Shown in pieces: positions 48,036 through 60,230 of a DNA stretch of 64,000 nt. The stretch comes from Lumbricus terrestris (Eukaryota > Annelida > Clitellata > Crassiclitellata > Lumbricidae), in contig OX457042.1 of NCBI GenBank assembly GCA_949752735.1, positions 26,335,400-26,399,399 of the forward strand, read 5' to 3'. Below the pieces are notes generated by a model. The model searched no databases and was not told the origin of the DNA. It was given only the letters and a program-made list of their open reading frames with translations. Positions within the stretch are counted from its first letter, which is position 1, and every line of letters begins with the position of its first letter. The position numbers and the translations under genes were made by a program.

Positions 48036-49753
48036 GGGTCATTCCGTGCCAGATCAACCGATGCCTCCTACTCTCCAATCCAGATTTTCTTGATATTTTA
48101 CCAAAGATCAATTATCATCTGGTATGAAGAACTGGAAAGCTTCAAGTGTCCACGGTGAAAACTGACCGAGTTATGGGGTACTCAAGTTGGTGGGGGTAGG
48201 CCGAAAATTTAACGCAAATTTGCGTTTGTGAATTTTTTCCATTTTCAGACGTTAATAACTTTTGATCTAGAGCAGCTAAAGACATTTGGTTTTCAGTTCT
48301 GTGCATAGCATGGATTGGCAAGGTCAAGTAATATTTGCTGTCTTTGATAGGAGGAATTAAAAAGAATTTTTTTAAAGTATCGAAATATTTCTCGCCGAGT
48401 CCATTTTTGTCATGTTTGCAGACACACTACATTGGCAGCATATGCAAGAAACGAAAAAAATTGTGGTTTTATTCAGCTACTAGTGGAGTCTTAATTGTGC
48501 AATTTATTTGTGTCTGGGTTGAAATGAAATGCTGTAGCACTTTGCCAAAAACCCTTCATCTCCTTGACAGTGGTAACTTTCAACTGACCAAATGGGCGTG
48601 TGGAACACCTGCTAAGCAAGTCAAATGCACATCATTGGAAAACTTGAAGAAAAACATTTTTACTGATACCAATCTCTTGTTGGTGTTCTGAGGATAAGGT
48701 CATTATATCGCTAACAAGCGATATAATGACCTGATTTTTGCTGTTCGCATTGGTGCAAACACAATCAAATAACATTTAATTTAAAGTTAAAAAGAAGGAT
48801 GAAGGTTTCAATAATATCCTCTAAATTTGCACATAAAGAGCATATTCAGTGTTCCTCCACTGTTGTAATTCTTATAACATTTATAAGTGTTTTTCTGCAA
48901 ATTTCTTGAACAGAGATTCTATTTCATGAACAATTTCATCATCCAATATTTAGGTCCTATTGTGTTTATTGATGACACAGGGAGAAGACTCAGCAAATAT
49001 AAAATTATTCTGTTCTTGCATATGCAGCCAGTGTAGTGCATCTGCAAACATGACAAAAATGGGCTCGGCAAGAAATATTTCAACACTTGTCCTTTTTTTA
49101 AAATGAATTCCTCATATAAAGGACAGCAAATATTACTTGACCTTGCCAATCTATGCTATGCACAGAACTGAAAACCAAATGTCTTCAGCTGCTCTACATC
49201 AAAAGTTATTGACGTCTGAAAATGGGGGGGGAAATTTGAAAATGAAAATTTGCATTAAAATTTGCGGATGCTTAAAAAATATTTTAATAGCTTATTCTTA
49301 GGAGCACCAACAAGAGTGTGGTATCAGTAAAAAAGTTTTTCTTCAAGCTTTCCAATGATGTGCATTTGACTTGTTTAGCAGGTGGTCCACATGCCCATTT
49401 GGTCAGCTGAAAGTGACCACTGTCACGAAGATGAAGGGCTTTTGGCAAAGTGCTACAGCATTTCATTTCAACCCAGACACAAATAAATTGCACAATTAAG
49501 ATTCCACTAGTAGCTGAATAAAACCACAAAAAATTATTTCTTTCTTGCATATGTTGCCAGTGTAGTGTGTCTGCAAACATGACAAAAATGGGCTCGGCGA
49601 GAAATATTTCAACACTTTTAAAAAATTCGTATTAATTCCTCATATCAAAGACAGCAAATATTACTTGACCATGCCAATCCATGCTATGCACAGAAGAGTG
49701 CACGGAGAGTGGAGAAAAGTTGGAAATTTTGTTGATTTTGCACGGAATGACCC
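48036..49753. mobile_element. Fold-back element with ~500-bp inverted arms
   Basis: Ends GGGTCATTCCGTGCC and GCACGGAATGACCC are inverted repeats, with AGCA on both sides (48032-48035 and 49754-49757). Long arms are mirrored: the block at 48400-48690 on + recurs at about 49284-49580 on -, keeping a similar 95-residue translation (LWFYSATSGVLIVQFICVWV). A third copy of part of the arm lies at 49040-49230. Differences between arms change residues freely, so I doubt it codes. No transposase is seen and the class is not recognised. Confidence 0.75.
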
Positions 49754-49867
49754 AGCAATGTTTTTACACAATAGGTATGCATTTTATACTAACATAATAA
49801 GAAACCAGTACTGATGCTAACAGCAGTGTTAGTATTAGAAATAATAATTATATAGTCATAATTAGTA

Positions 49868-50250
49868 ATCATAATCTTAATAACAATGATACTAGTATAA
49901 TCTTCAGCATTATTTCAAGTCATACCATTAGCAATAGCAGTAGTAGTAACACAATAACAGCAACAATAGCCTTTAACCGAACATAATGGTCAGTACCAAT
50001 CAGGCTAAATCACCTGTTAGAACAAAAAATCCTAAGTGAAGAAGTAACTTTCATATTATCATAATCTTAATAACAATGATACTATATTATAATCTTCAGC
50101 ATTATTTCAAGTCATACCATTAGCAATAGTAACACAATAACAGCAACAATAGCCTTTAACCGAACATAATGGTCAGTACCAATCAGGCTAAATCACCTGT
50201 TAGAACAACAAATCCTAAAAGTGAAGAAGTAACTTTTATATTATTCCAAA
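49868..50250 (+). repeat. Direct duplication, period 190
   Basis: ATCATAATCTTAATAACAATG at 49868 recurs at 50058, with the rest of the unit (CCTTTAACCGAACATAATGG, CTAAATCACCTGTTAGAAC) duplicated almost exactly. Confidence 0.88.
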
Positions 50251-50639
50251 TAGGACATAACAATTAATCATAATTTATATTCGTATTTATATTCAGTTTT
50301 TCCATTCTCAATTTGTGAAATTATAATCTCTTATCAAGTTCCAAAGTTCCTGCTAGACTACAATGTCCATTTATGGTAGATTTTTGGGGAAAGCCGCGGA
50401 CTTGCTTTCCATGAGATCTGTTACTCTGTTACGGATCGATGAACGCAGGAACATCTGAAAACATAAATCCAAAATTTCATTAATAGTATCACAGCAAAAA
50501 TTAATACAATTTTTAATTAAAATGTCACACTAGAGCTCACACATAGTGTACTTTGCAATTTATTGTGAGGGTGCCTGACAAAAGTGCCGCTGAGTCCTGC
50601 TAAAATTAACCTCAAAAATTGCAATCCTCAGAATTCTTC

Positions 50640-50890
50640 ATAGTATTATATTCTATTCTATGATTTATAAAGCACCTCTCACAGTACAAACTAATCAGAG
50701 GCGCTCCCAGTGCGAAGAACTCCTGGAAAAAGAAAGTCTTAAGACAACAGGCAGAAAAAGTAAAGCCTCCAGATAAAATCTGGGAACGAATAATAGGAAG
50801 ACGCCATTCCACAGTAAAGGCAGACAGAGGCAAAGGCACGATGTTGGGCTGTGGCAGTCCAAATTTTCCCACTATATAGAGAAATGAACC
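50640..50890 (-). pseudogene. CR1/L2-type LINE 3' end (minus strand)
   Basis: On the minus strand the sequence reads LWNGVFLLFVPRFYLEAL and then FLPVVLRLSFSRSS, followed by the tail TGGGAGCGCCTCTGATTAG and GTGCTTTATAAATCATAG. This is the familiar last block of CR1/L2 ORF2 with a diverged tail; the 5' part is missing. Confidence 0.72.
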
Positions 50891-51411
50891 AAGAATAGGA
50901 TTCCATAATATCATGTCATAAATTTGAACGAATAGAAAGATATGAATATTTCAACTTCACCTCCCAAAATTTCAGTTTTCAGCAAGTCCTTTATGGTGTT
51001 CGTTGCGATTTCGACGCCTGTTCCCAGTTTTGGTCTTCAGTTATCCTGGAGTAAAATTCAACGGAGTATATAATCACAAGTCACAACGTTCTGCAGTCAC
51101 AACAACTTCCACCTTTATCAGAAATTTATAGCCCCAGAAGGCTATTTGCTGTTTCTACAGCACAGTGCCAGTCCATAGTTTCAAACTTCCAATTACAAAA
51201 AAACAGTCAATAACCGGAATCAGTCATTTTCAAAGAGCAGGGTCGTAGCAAGCTGTCATCAAAATAGAGGACATTTAAAGGTATAAAAATTTTAAACACA
51301 GGTCATTTTACAAGACATTTATAATAAAAAAAATCCAGTAAAAATTAATTGACATGACCGACTCAAATTTACTTGAAATTTAGCACTTTTCTTGGGTTAG
51401 ATGAAACATGT

Positions 51412-52104
51412 GGGTCATTCCAGGTCAAACCATCACAGTGTTCCGGTATGATCATCTACAATTTTGATGAAATTTTGCAAGATGGTAGAACCCAAAAAGA
51501 AACGCTTAAAACCAAATTTCTAGACTTTTGGGTCTACCGGTTTCCGAGATATGTCATTGAACCTTGACCCAAACGACCCGATTTGCGCTGACAGGACGAG
51601 ATTTAAACTACTGTATCTCAGCTCCGATTGCACCTAGAAACAAAGGTGAAATACCAAATTAAAGCTGAGTGAATGCTCTGTTTGGGCAAGGTATTTTCAG
51701 TAACAAAAAATGTGCGCATCTGTAACCTATTGACCCTGACCAGGTCATTTTGTACTCTCAAAAAGTTTATGAACTTTTTACCATTCAAGGATCTCACCAT
51801 TCTAAAGAGTTGGTGAAAATTTCAGAGTGGGCGCTACAGTAGTTTTTTCATGATTTTTGAATGTCACCCAAGGGTGCGAACCGCATGTTAATATATACTT
51901 GACTGTCCCTTTTTATTCGATGCTCTCCACAACTATATATATTAAGTCATTAACAAATTGATATTATTTGCTAGCACTGGATCCAAAAATCTAGAATTTT
52001 GGTTTTGAGCGTTTCTCATTGGGTTCTACCATCTTGCCAAATTTCATCAAAATCGGAGATGATGCAGATTTTAATTTAAAATTGTGTTGATTTGACCTGG
52101 AATG
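51412..52104. mobile_element. Second fold-back element with GGTCATTCC-type ends
   Basis: The left arm GGGTCATTCCAGGTCAAA continues into CAAGATGGTAGAACCC. The right arm carries GGGTTCTACCATCTTGCC and ends TTTGACCTGGAATG. The arms reach about 120 bases inward. The termini resemble those of the element at 48036, suggesting one diverse family. Confidence 0.7.
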
Positions 52105-52299
52105 TGTAAATCCAAGAAAAACATTTCTGGGGTCAATCACACTCTGAGATAAGAGTCGTCAAACTTTGATCCGAAACGCTCGACCATGTTCCTTTGGACG
52201 TGTGTTTCTATAATTCTGTCCAAATTTCAATATCCAATCTTCTGAAACTGGAATCGCCCATATGTTGAACTCCAATTTTGAGTGGAATTATAGACAAAA

Positions 52300-52620
52300 T
52301 AATTATAGCGAGAGAACCATTAGAGGTCCCATTCTGATTTTTTCAGAGGATGTTCAAAATTTTAACCTTGACCCTTCACGGTCTTTTTAAAATCTGAAAA
52401 CGACACATAAAGACTGAAGAGTCTTGAACATCCTCTGAAGAAATCAGAATGAGATCTCCAATGTTTCTCTAGCCATAATTATTTTGTCTAAAATTCTGTG
52501 CAAATTTCAATATCCAGTCTTCAGAAATTGGAAAATTTTACCCAACGTGAATTTTAGAAAAAAATAATTATAGTGAGAGAACCATTCGAGATCCCATTCT
52601 GATTTCTTCAGAGGATGTCC
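52300..52620. repeat. Inverted module pair plus a third copy
   Basis: The module AATTATAGCGAGAGAACCAT ... TCAGAGGATGTTCAA occurs forward at 52310, reversed at 52422-52497 and forward again at 52560-52620. Further copies are at 54330-54410 (reversed) and 54485-54550 (forward). The first two can form a hairpin with a 60-base loop. Confidence 0.75.
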
Positions 52621-53640
52621 AGGAAACAGGAGGCGAGGGACGGGAGATGAGGGCACTGAGGAAGAGTGCGAGGCAGGGAGAGGAGGGGAGGAAGTGAGTG
52701 AGGAAGTGAGTGAGGAAGGGATAGACGAAGGGAACGGAGTGAGAGAGGGGACATGAAGTGAGGCCATGGGAGGTGAGGAGACGGGAGGAGGTGAGGGGAG
52801 GACGGGGTGAGGAACAAAGAGGGGAAATAGAGGGAGTGAGTGAGGAAACAGGAGGTGAGGGGATGGGAGGTGAGGCGACGGAAGGAGGAATAGGGTGGGA
52901 GGCAGGGAGGGGAGGAATTGAGTGAAGAAGGGATGGACGGAAGGGACGGGGGTGAGCGGAGAAAGATAGCTAGGGAGGAAGGAATGGGAGTGATAAGAGT
53001 TGAGGGGACAGGAGGAGAGGGGAAGGAGGGAGGGAGTGTGCGAGAGGGAGGGACGGAGGGGGGAGGGAAAGAGAGGACAGGAGGTGAAGGGAAGGTTAGG
53101 GGACGGAGGACGAGTGTGGGAGGGATGGAGGGGAGGAAGTGAGTGAGTGAGGAAGGGATGTACGGAGGAGACGGGAGTTGAGCAGAGGAAAATAGGTAGG
53201 GATGGAGGATAGGCAGCGATTGGTGAGGAGACGGAAGGTGTAGGGGAGGGAGTGTGTGAAAGGGAGGGACGGAGGGGGGAGGGAAAGAGAGGACAGGAGG
53301 TGAAGGGAAGGTGAGGGGACGGAGGAAGTGTGGGAGGGATGGAGGGGAGGAAGTGAGTGAGGAAGTGAGTGAGTGAGGAAGGGATGTACGGAGGAGACGG
53401 GAGTTGAGCAGAGGAAAATAGGTAGGGATGGAGGATAGGTAGTGATTGGTGAGGGGACGGGAGGTGAGGGGAAGGGAGGAAGTGTGTGAGAGGGAGGGAC
53501 GGGGGGATAAGTGACAGAGGGACGGAAGGTATGGGAGGGGTGAAGAAACGGAGGTGAGAGGATGGAGGGAGGAAGATGAAGGGATTGAGGGAGGAAGCGA
53601 ATGGGGCGCAGTGATGGTGGGTAAGTAGGAGATTGGCCAG
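52620..53640. repeat. 1-kb polypurine tract with tandem ~215-bp units
   Basis: The + strand is almost entirely G and A, with GGGAGGGACGGAGG-type words throughout. Two long units (about 53040-53257 and 53258-53470) are near-identical, and a GGAAGTGAGTGAGGAAG word recurs. The complement gives a spurious serine/proline frame of 356 residues, which I reject as a gene. Confidence 0.9.
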
Positions 53641-53941
53641 GAACCCCAGCTAGTATACAATACGTGAATACGATACATATGACTATAAAACTTGACTTAA
53701 GCATTACTACTTTGACTTACTTTTTGGCCCACTCTGTACATACCAAGAAAGATATGGTGTGCCGAATTCCAGATGGACTATGGTACTACTACCATCATAG
53801 ATGAAAACACGCCACAAATTCAGATGAATCCGGCAGAAGCGTTTAGAATACTGGTCGACCTGCACAATGTAGACACAACGCTTTTTAAAATACAAGCTGA
53901 TTTGACAGAATAGACCTATGAAACAAAACACTTTTAAGCAT

Positions 53942-54945
53942 ACAGGTGATTCCGTGTCGATTCTAACAAATTTACAACCAAAATTGACATCAGCAACTCC
54001 GATTTACTTGAAATCTGGCACACTTGCTGAGTCACAGCAGACACCTGTAAACTGAAGAAAAAATCATTGTGTCAATTACACGCTGATATAAATGGAGTGT
54101 CAAACCCGACCCACTCGACCTCGCATGATTGAATGCCTGTATCTCAGCTTCCACGAGACCTAGGTATTCTTGGTGTCAATATTCAGCTCTTTTGTTGGCC
54201 TATTTGAGTAGATTATTTATAACTGTTTACAAGTGTAACATAAAGGCCATATTTGACTATTTAGCACTCTAACCTTGACCTTGTTCCCTTTTGCGTTTTT
54301 TATATTAAAAATATCGCACTTATAGATTGATGCATCTTGAATATCCTCTGAAGTAATCAGAAACGGGATCTCTAATGGTTCTCTCGCTATAATTATTTCT
54401 CTATCATTATGCTTAAAACCAAAGTTAAACATCAGGTGATTCCAATTTAAAAAACTGTATATGCAATTTGGCGTAGATATAGATAAAATAATTAATTATA
54501 GCACGAGAATCATATATAGATCCCATTCTGATTTCCTCAGAGGATGTTCAGTCTACAAGTGTTATTTTGTTTTCACTTTTAAAAAAGACCACAAAAGGTC
54601 AAGGTTAAAGTGCTAAATTGTCAAATATGGTCTGTCAAGCTTGTAAACAGCCACAAATAATCTACTGAAATAGGTAATCAAAAGTGCTGAATATTGACAC
54701 CCAGAACACCTTTATAGCTCTCATACAAGCCGTGATACAGACTTACAAGGGAACGAGGTCGAGCAGTTGGGGTCAAATTTCGATGACCCGTATCTCGAGA
54801 AGTAGCTGACTTGAACAAATTTGTTAGCAACTTTTGGCACGTCTTACATAGCCCAACAGGTGTACCAAATATCATGGCAGTTGGAGTCAGTCATGTCGAT
54901 TATGTTGGTTGAATTGACGTGAAATCGCCATTGCATGCCAATTTG
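53942..54945. mobile_element. Third, more diverged element of the fold-back group
   Basis: It starts GGTGATTCCGTGTCGATTC and ends near TTGACGTGAAATCGCC. Internal words are shared with the element at 51412: TTTACTTGAAATYTGGCAC, GTATCTCAGCTYC and an ATTATAGCGAGAGAACC/TCAGAGGATGTTC module in both orientations. The arms pair only weakly. The relationship is from shared words and is tentative. Confidence 0.5.
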
Positions 54946-55299
54946 ACGGAATATGCATATGAAACAAACAAAACATTAGCAATATATAAAAATATTGAAA
55001 CTGTCAAATCTGCATGCAATAAGAAAAGTTTTCAAAGAAAATGGAAGATGAAAGAAACTGCAGCCAAAAAATGTTGACTGAATTCCATATACCCCTACAA
55101 AAATAATCATGTTTTCAATGGCCGTTACTCACATGAACAAATCAAAAGCATTGAAGTCTCAACGTCTAGTGATGTCACCACCTTACTTGCTTACCTCCAC
55201 TCACTTCATCCCTCACTCCCTCCGTCCCACCTTTCATTACAGTCCATATTGACACTGCTAATCACTCTACTCTCGACACCCATACAATCAAAAAATGTG

Positions 55300-55755
55300 C
55301 CTTAACCCAGTCTCATGCTCTGCAGGCTGCAGCCCGTCCAAATGGACATATCCTTAAATTTGGTCGACATGTAGCTGGAGACATTGCACTGGCAGTAAAT
55401 TGAACATAGGATCGCTGCTCCGGTTCGGCAATGTCAGCTTGGTACTTCCCCAGACTACCTGCAATGTCTCTGTTGTTCCACGGGTATACAAGGCCCCTGC
55501 TCCTCCACATTATGCACAGAAGGGCGTGCCCTCGGCACCTGTGCACGAACTGCAATCATGCAGAATAGAGCCTTTTCTGTGGTGGGCATGGTTGTATGGA
55601 ATGGGCTCTCACAGGAGCTATGTCTGGTTCCTGGGTCACTTAGTGAAACAATTTTTTGTAAACTCAAAACTGTTTTTTGCCGAGCCAGAGCATGGAGCGC
55701 TTCAGAGCAGTCCCCTTGAAGAAGCACTATATAAATTCTGAAATGAATTAATGAA
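55300..55755 (+). pseudogene. CR1/L2-type LINE 3' end
   Basis: Near 55550 the + strand reads RTAIMQNRAFSVVGMVVWNG, followed by LSQELCLVPGSLSE and KLKTVFCRA. This is the conserved C-terminal region of CR1/L2 ORF2, including the WNGL motif. The tail AGCGCTTCAGAGCAG and GAAGCACTATATAAATTCTG follows. The upstream part, to about 55300, is less certain and is broken by stops. Confidence 0.82.
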
Positions 55756-56530
55756 AAAAGCATTTTAAAATATTCGTTGGTCAAATTTCTATAAACCGCA
55801 TCTTGGCATACGAGGACTTATAATATGCCTCGTACAGTATTTTCCTATTGAAAGTGACAGCCCAAAGGAAATTGTAAACTCTTGAAACAGCAAAGGGATG
55901 AGTGCGGCCCCGATTAAGATCTTACTGAAGATTCAGTGTGAGGCCATTCCACATAAAAGGGTCCAGACCTTCCTCGGAGAACTAGATCATGTTCATCCAC
56001 CCACAGAAGACACCGATTCGCAAAGATATTTAGGAGCTTGTCCCTGTTGACTTCCTGAAATTAAGAGCAGTACCTTGTTTTAGAAGCAACAGGCCAGTAG
56101 ACAGTAGACTTCAGTCACGTAGTTGGAAATGCAATAAAAATACCAAATATAAATGAGGTATTGAAAAGAATTCAAGAAACACTGTAATCCTCAATTTCTA
56201 AAGTGCTAATCTGAGGCCTATTCATTTCGAATACAGGGCACCAGTTTATCGGGCACCATACCCGAGGAGTTGTCGAGAAAACGATGTCCAGTGAAGGGCA
56301 GAGGCCGGTAGCCAGAGATAGAATGCAGAACTACTAGTCTTCCTGAGGACAAGCAAGCTTAGGCTGAGAATCGAATAGATTAGAGTAGGAATTATTGAAA
56401 AGAGGAGGCTTATGCTACATATTACAGATTACATCCATAGAGGTGTATTATATAATGAATATACCACTAGAGAGAGTAACAAGTCTCTATATTGAAGTCG
56501 ACGTATATTCGTGCCGACCAATCACATCAT

Positions 56531-56822
56531 ATCTGTCTAAATTTGTGCCGACCAATCAAAGGCGATTTCTCATACCGACCAATCACAGTCTTACAACATC
56601 GATCAGGAAAATAACTAAAATAATATCAACATTTTTATAATGATTCGAACATGTCGATGTTTTCTTGTGAATATTGCAGTTTTCTTGCAATATTCACAAG
56701 TTAACATCGCCATGTCCGAATTATACAAATGTTGATATTATTTTAGTTGTTTTCTATATCGAAGTTGTAAGACTGTGATTGGTCGATACGAGAAATCGCA
56801 TATGATTGGTCGTTTTGAATCA
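56531..56822. mobile_element. Hairpin element with CCAAT boxes
   Basis: The left arm runs from about 56531 to TATTGCA at 56678. An 8-base loop follows, and the right arm starts TGCAATATTCACAAG at 56687 and returns the complement to about 56822. Arms of roughly 140 bases have few mismatches. GACCAATCA occurs three times at the left (near 56515, 56551 and 56575) and as GATTGGTC twice at the right. No coding capacity. Confidence 0.83.
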
Positions 56823-56913
56823 GATCGACGTTAATTTATGACTTCACATCTGACTGCAGGGCAGATACCGCATACTCTCTCTAGTGCTAATGTTATACAT
56901 GTAATACATCTCA

Positions 56914-57365
56914 ATGATTACATCAGACATCAAGAAAAGAATGGTCAAGGCACTGATCTGGAATGTCACACTGCACGAAGCAGAGACCTGGACGATGAGA
57001 AAGGAGAATGTCAAACGAATAGTTCTAAGCGTTCGAGATGTGGATATGGAGAAGGATGGAAAGGGTCAGCTGGACAGAGCACAAATCAAACGAAGAAGTA
57101 TTGAAGAAGGTGGAAGAGGAAAGATCCTTGATGAATACAATTAGAACAAGGCAGAGGAACTGGATGGGACATATACTGAGAGGCAACTCCTTGCAAAAAG
57201 ACATAGTGGAGGGCAAAATGGAGGTGAAGAGGAAGACCGAGGGAAAAGTTCTTGGACTGGATGATGGAGGATGGATATGGGAAACTTAAAGAAAAGGTAC
57301 AACACCGAGAAGAATGGCGTCGTTGGGCATCTGGACCTGCCGAGAGGCAGCAGACCTAAAGAAGA
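56914..57365 (+). pseudogene. Non-LTR retrotransposon RT C-terminus, frameshifted
   Basis: The first frame reads EAETWTMRKENVKRI. After a frame change, MWIWRRMERVSWTEHKSNEE and then RTRQRNWMGHILRGNSLQKD follow, and a third frame contains the end of the GRPR-type block. These are the consecutive C-terminal blocks of the same LINE group as the relic at 39807, carried here on roughly 450 bases with at least two frameshifts. Confidence 0.82.
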
Positions 57366-57609
57366 AGATGCTACATATACAGTTTTGATTAAATTCTTGT
57401 TCCACAGGTGCCAACTGACAGCATGCATAACACATCTTTCAATGGCTCAAGTCCATTCTTGAAGCGCTGGTGCTATATAAATCATCCCCCGCTCCTGGGG
57501 TAGGATATTATCCTCCGAGTCTATGATATCATTAGTAAAAAATGACGCAAAAATATTAGAATAGGCCTGTGTTAAGGTGAACATCTATGCATGCGACACT
57601 AGTTCAAAA

Positions 57610-57965
57610 AATCACTTTAGGATTAGGATCCCTTTCCCCTTCCCCTCCCCTCCTCCCTTTTCCCCTCTCCTCTTCCCCTCCCTCCCCTTCCCTCCTCTCC
57701 CGGGAATTTTAGGATCCCTTCCCCTCCCCTTCTCCCTCCCCTCCACTTCTTTCCTCCCCTTCCTCCAACCCCCTTCCCCTCCCTTCCCATGTGCACTTCC
57801 CTCTGTCCTCCTCCCCTCCCTTCCCATGTGTACTTCCCTCTGTCCTCCTCCCCTCCCCGCCCCTCCCGGGAATTTTATTGAATCCCTCCCCCTTCCCCTC
57901 CCTCCTCCTCCCCTTCCCCAACTTCTTCCCCTCTGTCCCCTTCCCACCCCGTTCACAAACTCTCC
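57610..57965. repeat. Polypyrimidine tract
   Basis: CCCTTCCCCTCCC-type words form 350 bases of C/T-rich sequence, with a CCTCCTCCCCTCCCTTCCCA unit repeated near 57770 and 57810. The open frames here are compositional. Confidence 0.85.
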
Positions 57966-58447
57966 TTTTGGTTGTAAGCGTTGAATTAAAATGTTGATAT
58001 CTCTGGTTTTAAAGCGAATTGAGAACTGAAAAGGTTATGCTGTCCCACAAATTCGCATAAAAGGATAAAAAATGTTTGGACGTTTGTAATGAAGCGGTCT
58101 CGGAGTATACCTTGGGACACAATACATACAGATCTAAGATTTATAGTATAGATATTACACATGAAAATTATAGTGACCAAACAAAATGGTATGGACAAAA
58201 TGGTATTAGGGCAAAATGGCAGCGTACAAAATGGTATGGACAAAATGGTACGGATAAAATGGAAGCTGAAATAGAAACTGGATTGACAAAAATAACGCTT
58301 GATAAAAGGAAGCTCGATGATTTTTGTAGCTGAAATAGAGCTCTTGTGAAGAAAAAAGCTTGAGTAATGGAAGTTGGATTGGCGAAAAGAATGCATGAGA
58401 AATGCAAGCTAAAAAGAAGATGCCATTACTATAAGCACATCATGTTT

Positions 58448-58890
58448 ATGTCAAAATAAACAATACAACCTATATGACGCATTTGGCGGATTCGTGTTTT
58501 GAACCTATGAATGAAAAAGTATTGTGAAGGCAGACACAGAGAGCAATTCAGAGAGACACACAAACATAGGCAGGAATGTAAGACATAGAACAGGGTGGGG
58601 ATGCCTTAGTTCACTGCCAATATAAGCAATGAAACATACATGACGCGTTTGGCGGATTCGTGTTTTCAGCAAATGAATGAGCAAGTATTGTGAAACAAGA
58701 TACAGAGAGCGATTCTTAGAGAGACACACAAACAAAGGTAGGAATGTAAGACATATAAGAGGGTGGGGAGGCTTCACAGACAAATATTAGCAATGAAACC
58801 TATATGACTTGTTTAATGGGTAAGTGTTTTGAGCAGTTGAATTAATAAGGATCATGAAGGGCAGACAGAGAAAAAACACAGACAGACAGG
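58448..58890. repeat. Tandem repeat, ~165-bp units, three copies
   Basis: Units are marked by CAATRMAACCTATATGACGC at 58460, 58627 and 58791, each followed by GTGTTTTGARC, an ACAGAGAGCGATTC block and GTAAGACATAKAA. A related single block is at 60471-60545 (GTAAGACATAGAACTAGG). Confidence 0.85.
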
Positions 58891-59129
58891 CGAATAGAGG
58901 GTAAGACACCTCGGTAAACTGGGAAAGACGAAAGACGAAAACACGGAAAACACGAATAAATAATGGCTATTTCTTATTTAATCTACAATGCAATGTAAAT
59001 TTAATCTATACACCTCACACCCCAACACTACTAACATTACCCCAAATCATTTTTTTAAATTTTAGCCCTACGTTTGAATCAAATTTAAACAAATCTTCTG
59101 CACACGTATACGAAACGCCAAAGTTGGAA

Positions 59130-60230
59130 TGTAAATACAATGCCCATCTGCCTTGTAAATAATCCTAAAACAGGCCACATACAGGCCATTGTGTTAATAT
59201 CCATTTACCTAAGGCCTACCCCACACACTTCCACATCTGTGTTTGTCTTAATTACCCTCTGTCTATGTCTCTGTCTCTGTTATTAGCCTGCAAGACGAAA
59301 GTTGGAAAGAAAGCAAAGTGTTTACCTGTATACACAATTGGGCCCTAAACCAGGTCAAATACCTGCAATTTTCTTCATATCTATACACATAAAGCCTACA
59401 CCACATTATTAATTATTTTCCGAGTTTCGTCTTGCAGGCCAATAACAGAGACAGAGCCATAAACAGAGAGTAATTAAGACAAACACACAGGTGGAAGTGG
59501 GTGGGGGAGGCCTTAGGTGAATAGATATGAAGAGAACGCCCTGTATTTGACCTGCTTTAGGGCCCAATTTTGTATACAGGTAAAAACTGCTTTCTTTCCA
59601 ACTTTCGTCTTGCAGGCCAATAACAGAGACAGAGACATAGACAGAGAGTAATTAAGACAAACACACAGGTGGAAGTGGGTGTGGTAGGCCTTAGGTATAT
59701 TGAGGTGACGAAAACGGCCTATATTTGGCTAGTTTCAGGGCTATTTTGTAAACAGGTAAAGATGTTAATTATTTTCCGAGTTTCGTCTTGCAGGCCAATA
59801 ACAGAGACAGAGCCATAGACAGAGAGTAATTAAGACAAACACACAGGTGGAAATGGGTGGTGTAGGCTTTATGTGTATAGATATGAAGAAAATTGCATGT
59901 ATTTGGCCAGTTTTAGGGCTATTTTGTAAACAGGTAAAGACATATTAATTATTTTCCCACTTTCGTCTTGCAGGCCAATAACAGAGACATAGACAGAGAG
60001 TAATTAAGACAAACACACAGGTGGAAGTGGGTGGTGTAGGCTTTATGTGTATAGATATGAAGAAAATTGCATGTATTTGGCCAGTTTTAGGGCTATTTTG
60101 TAAACAGGTAAAGACATATGGGTGGAAATGGGTGGGAAGGCCTTATGGGGGAGGCCTTAGATATATGGATGTGAAGAAAAAGGTATGCATTTTACCTGTT
60201 CTAGGGCTATTTTTATACAGGTAAACATAT
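59130..60230. repeat. Tandem ~178-bp array with head-to-head inversion
   Basis: The word CTTGCAGGCC occurs at 59431, 59609, 59787 and 59967 (periods 178, 178, 180), each followed by AATAACAGAGACAGAG and AATTAAGACAAACACACAGG. A partial unit lies at 60116. To the left, 59212-59400 holds one unit in reverse orientation, so units face each other at about 59405. Confidence 0.88.

Noticed and set aside
52608..53704. 356- and 202-residue Ser/Pro-rich frames on the minus strand
   Set aside because: They follow from the polypurine tract and its tandem units; two frames are open at once and no domain is present.
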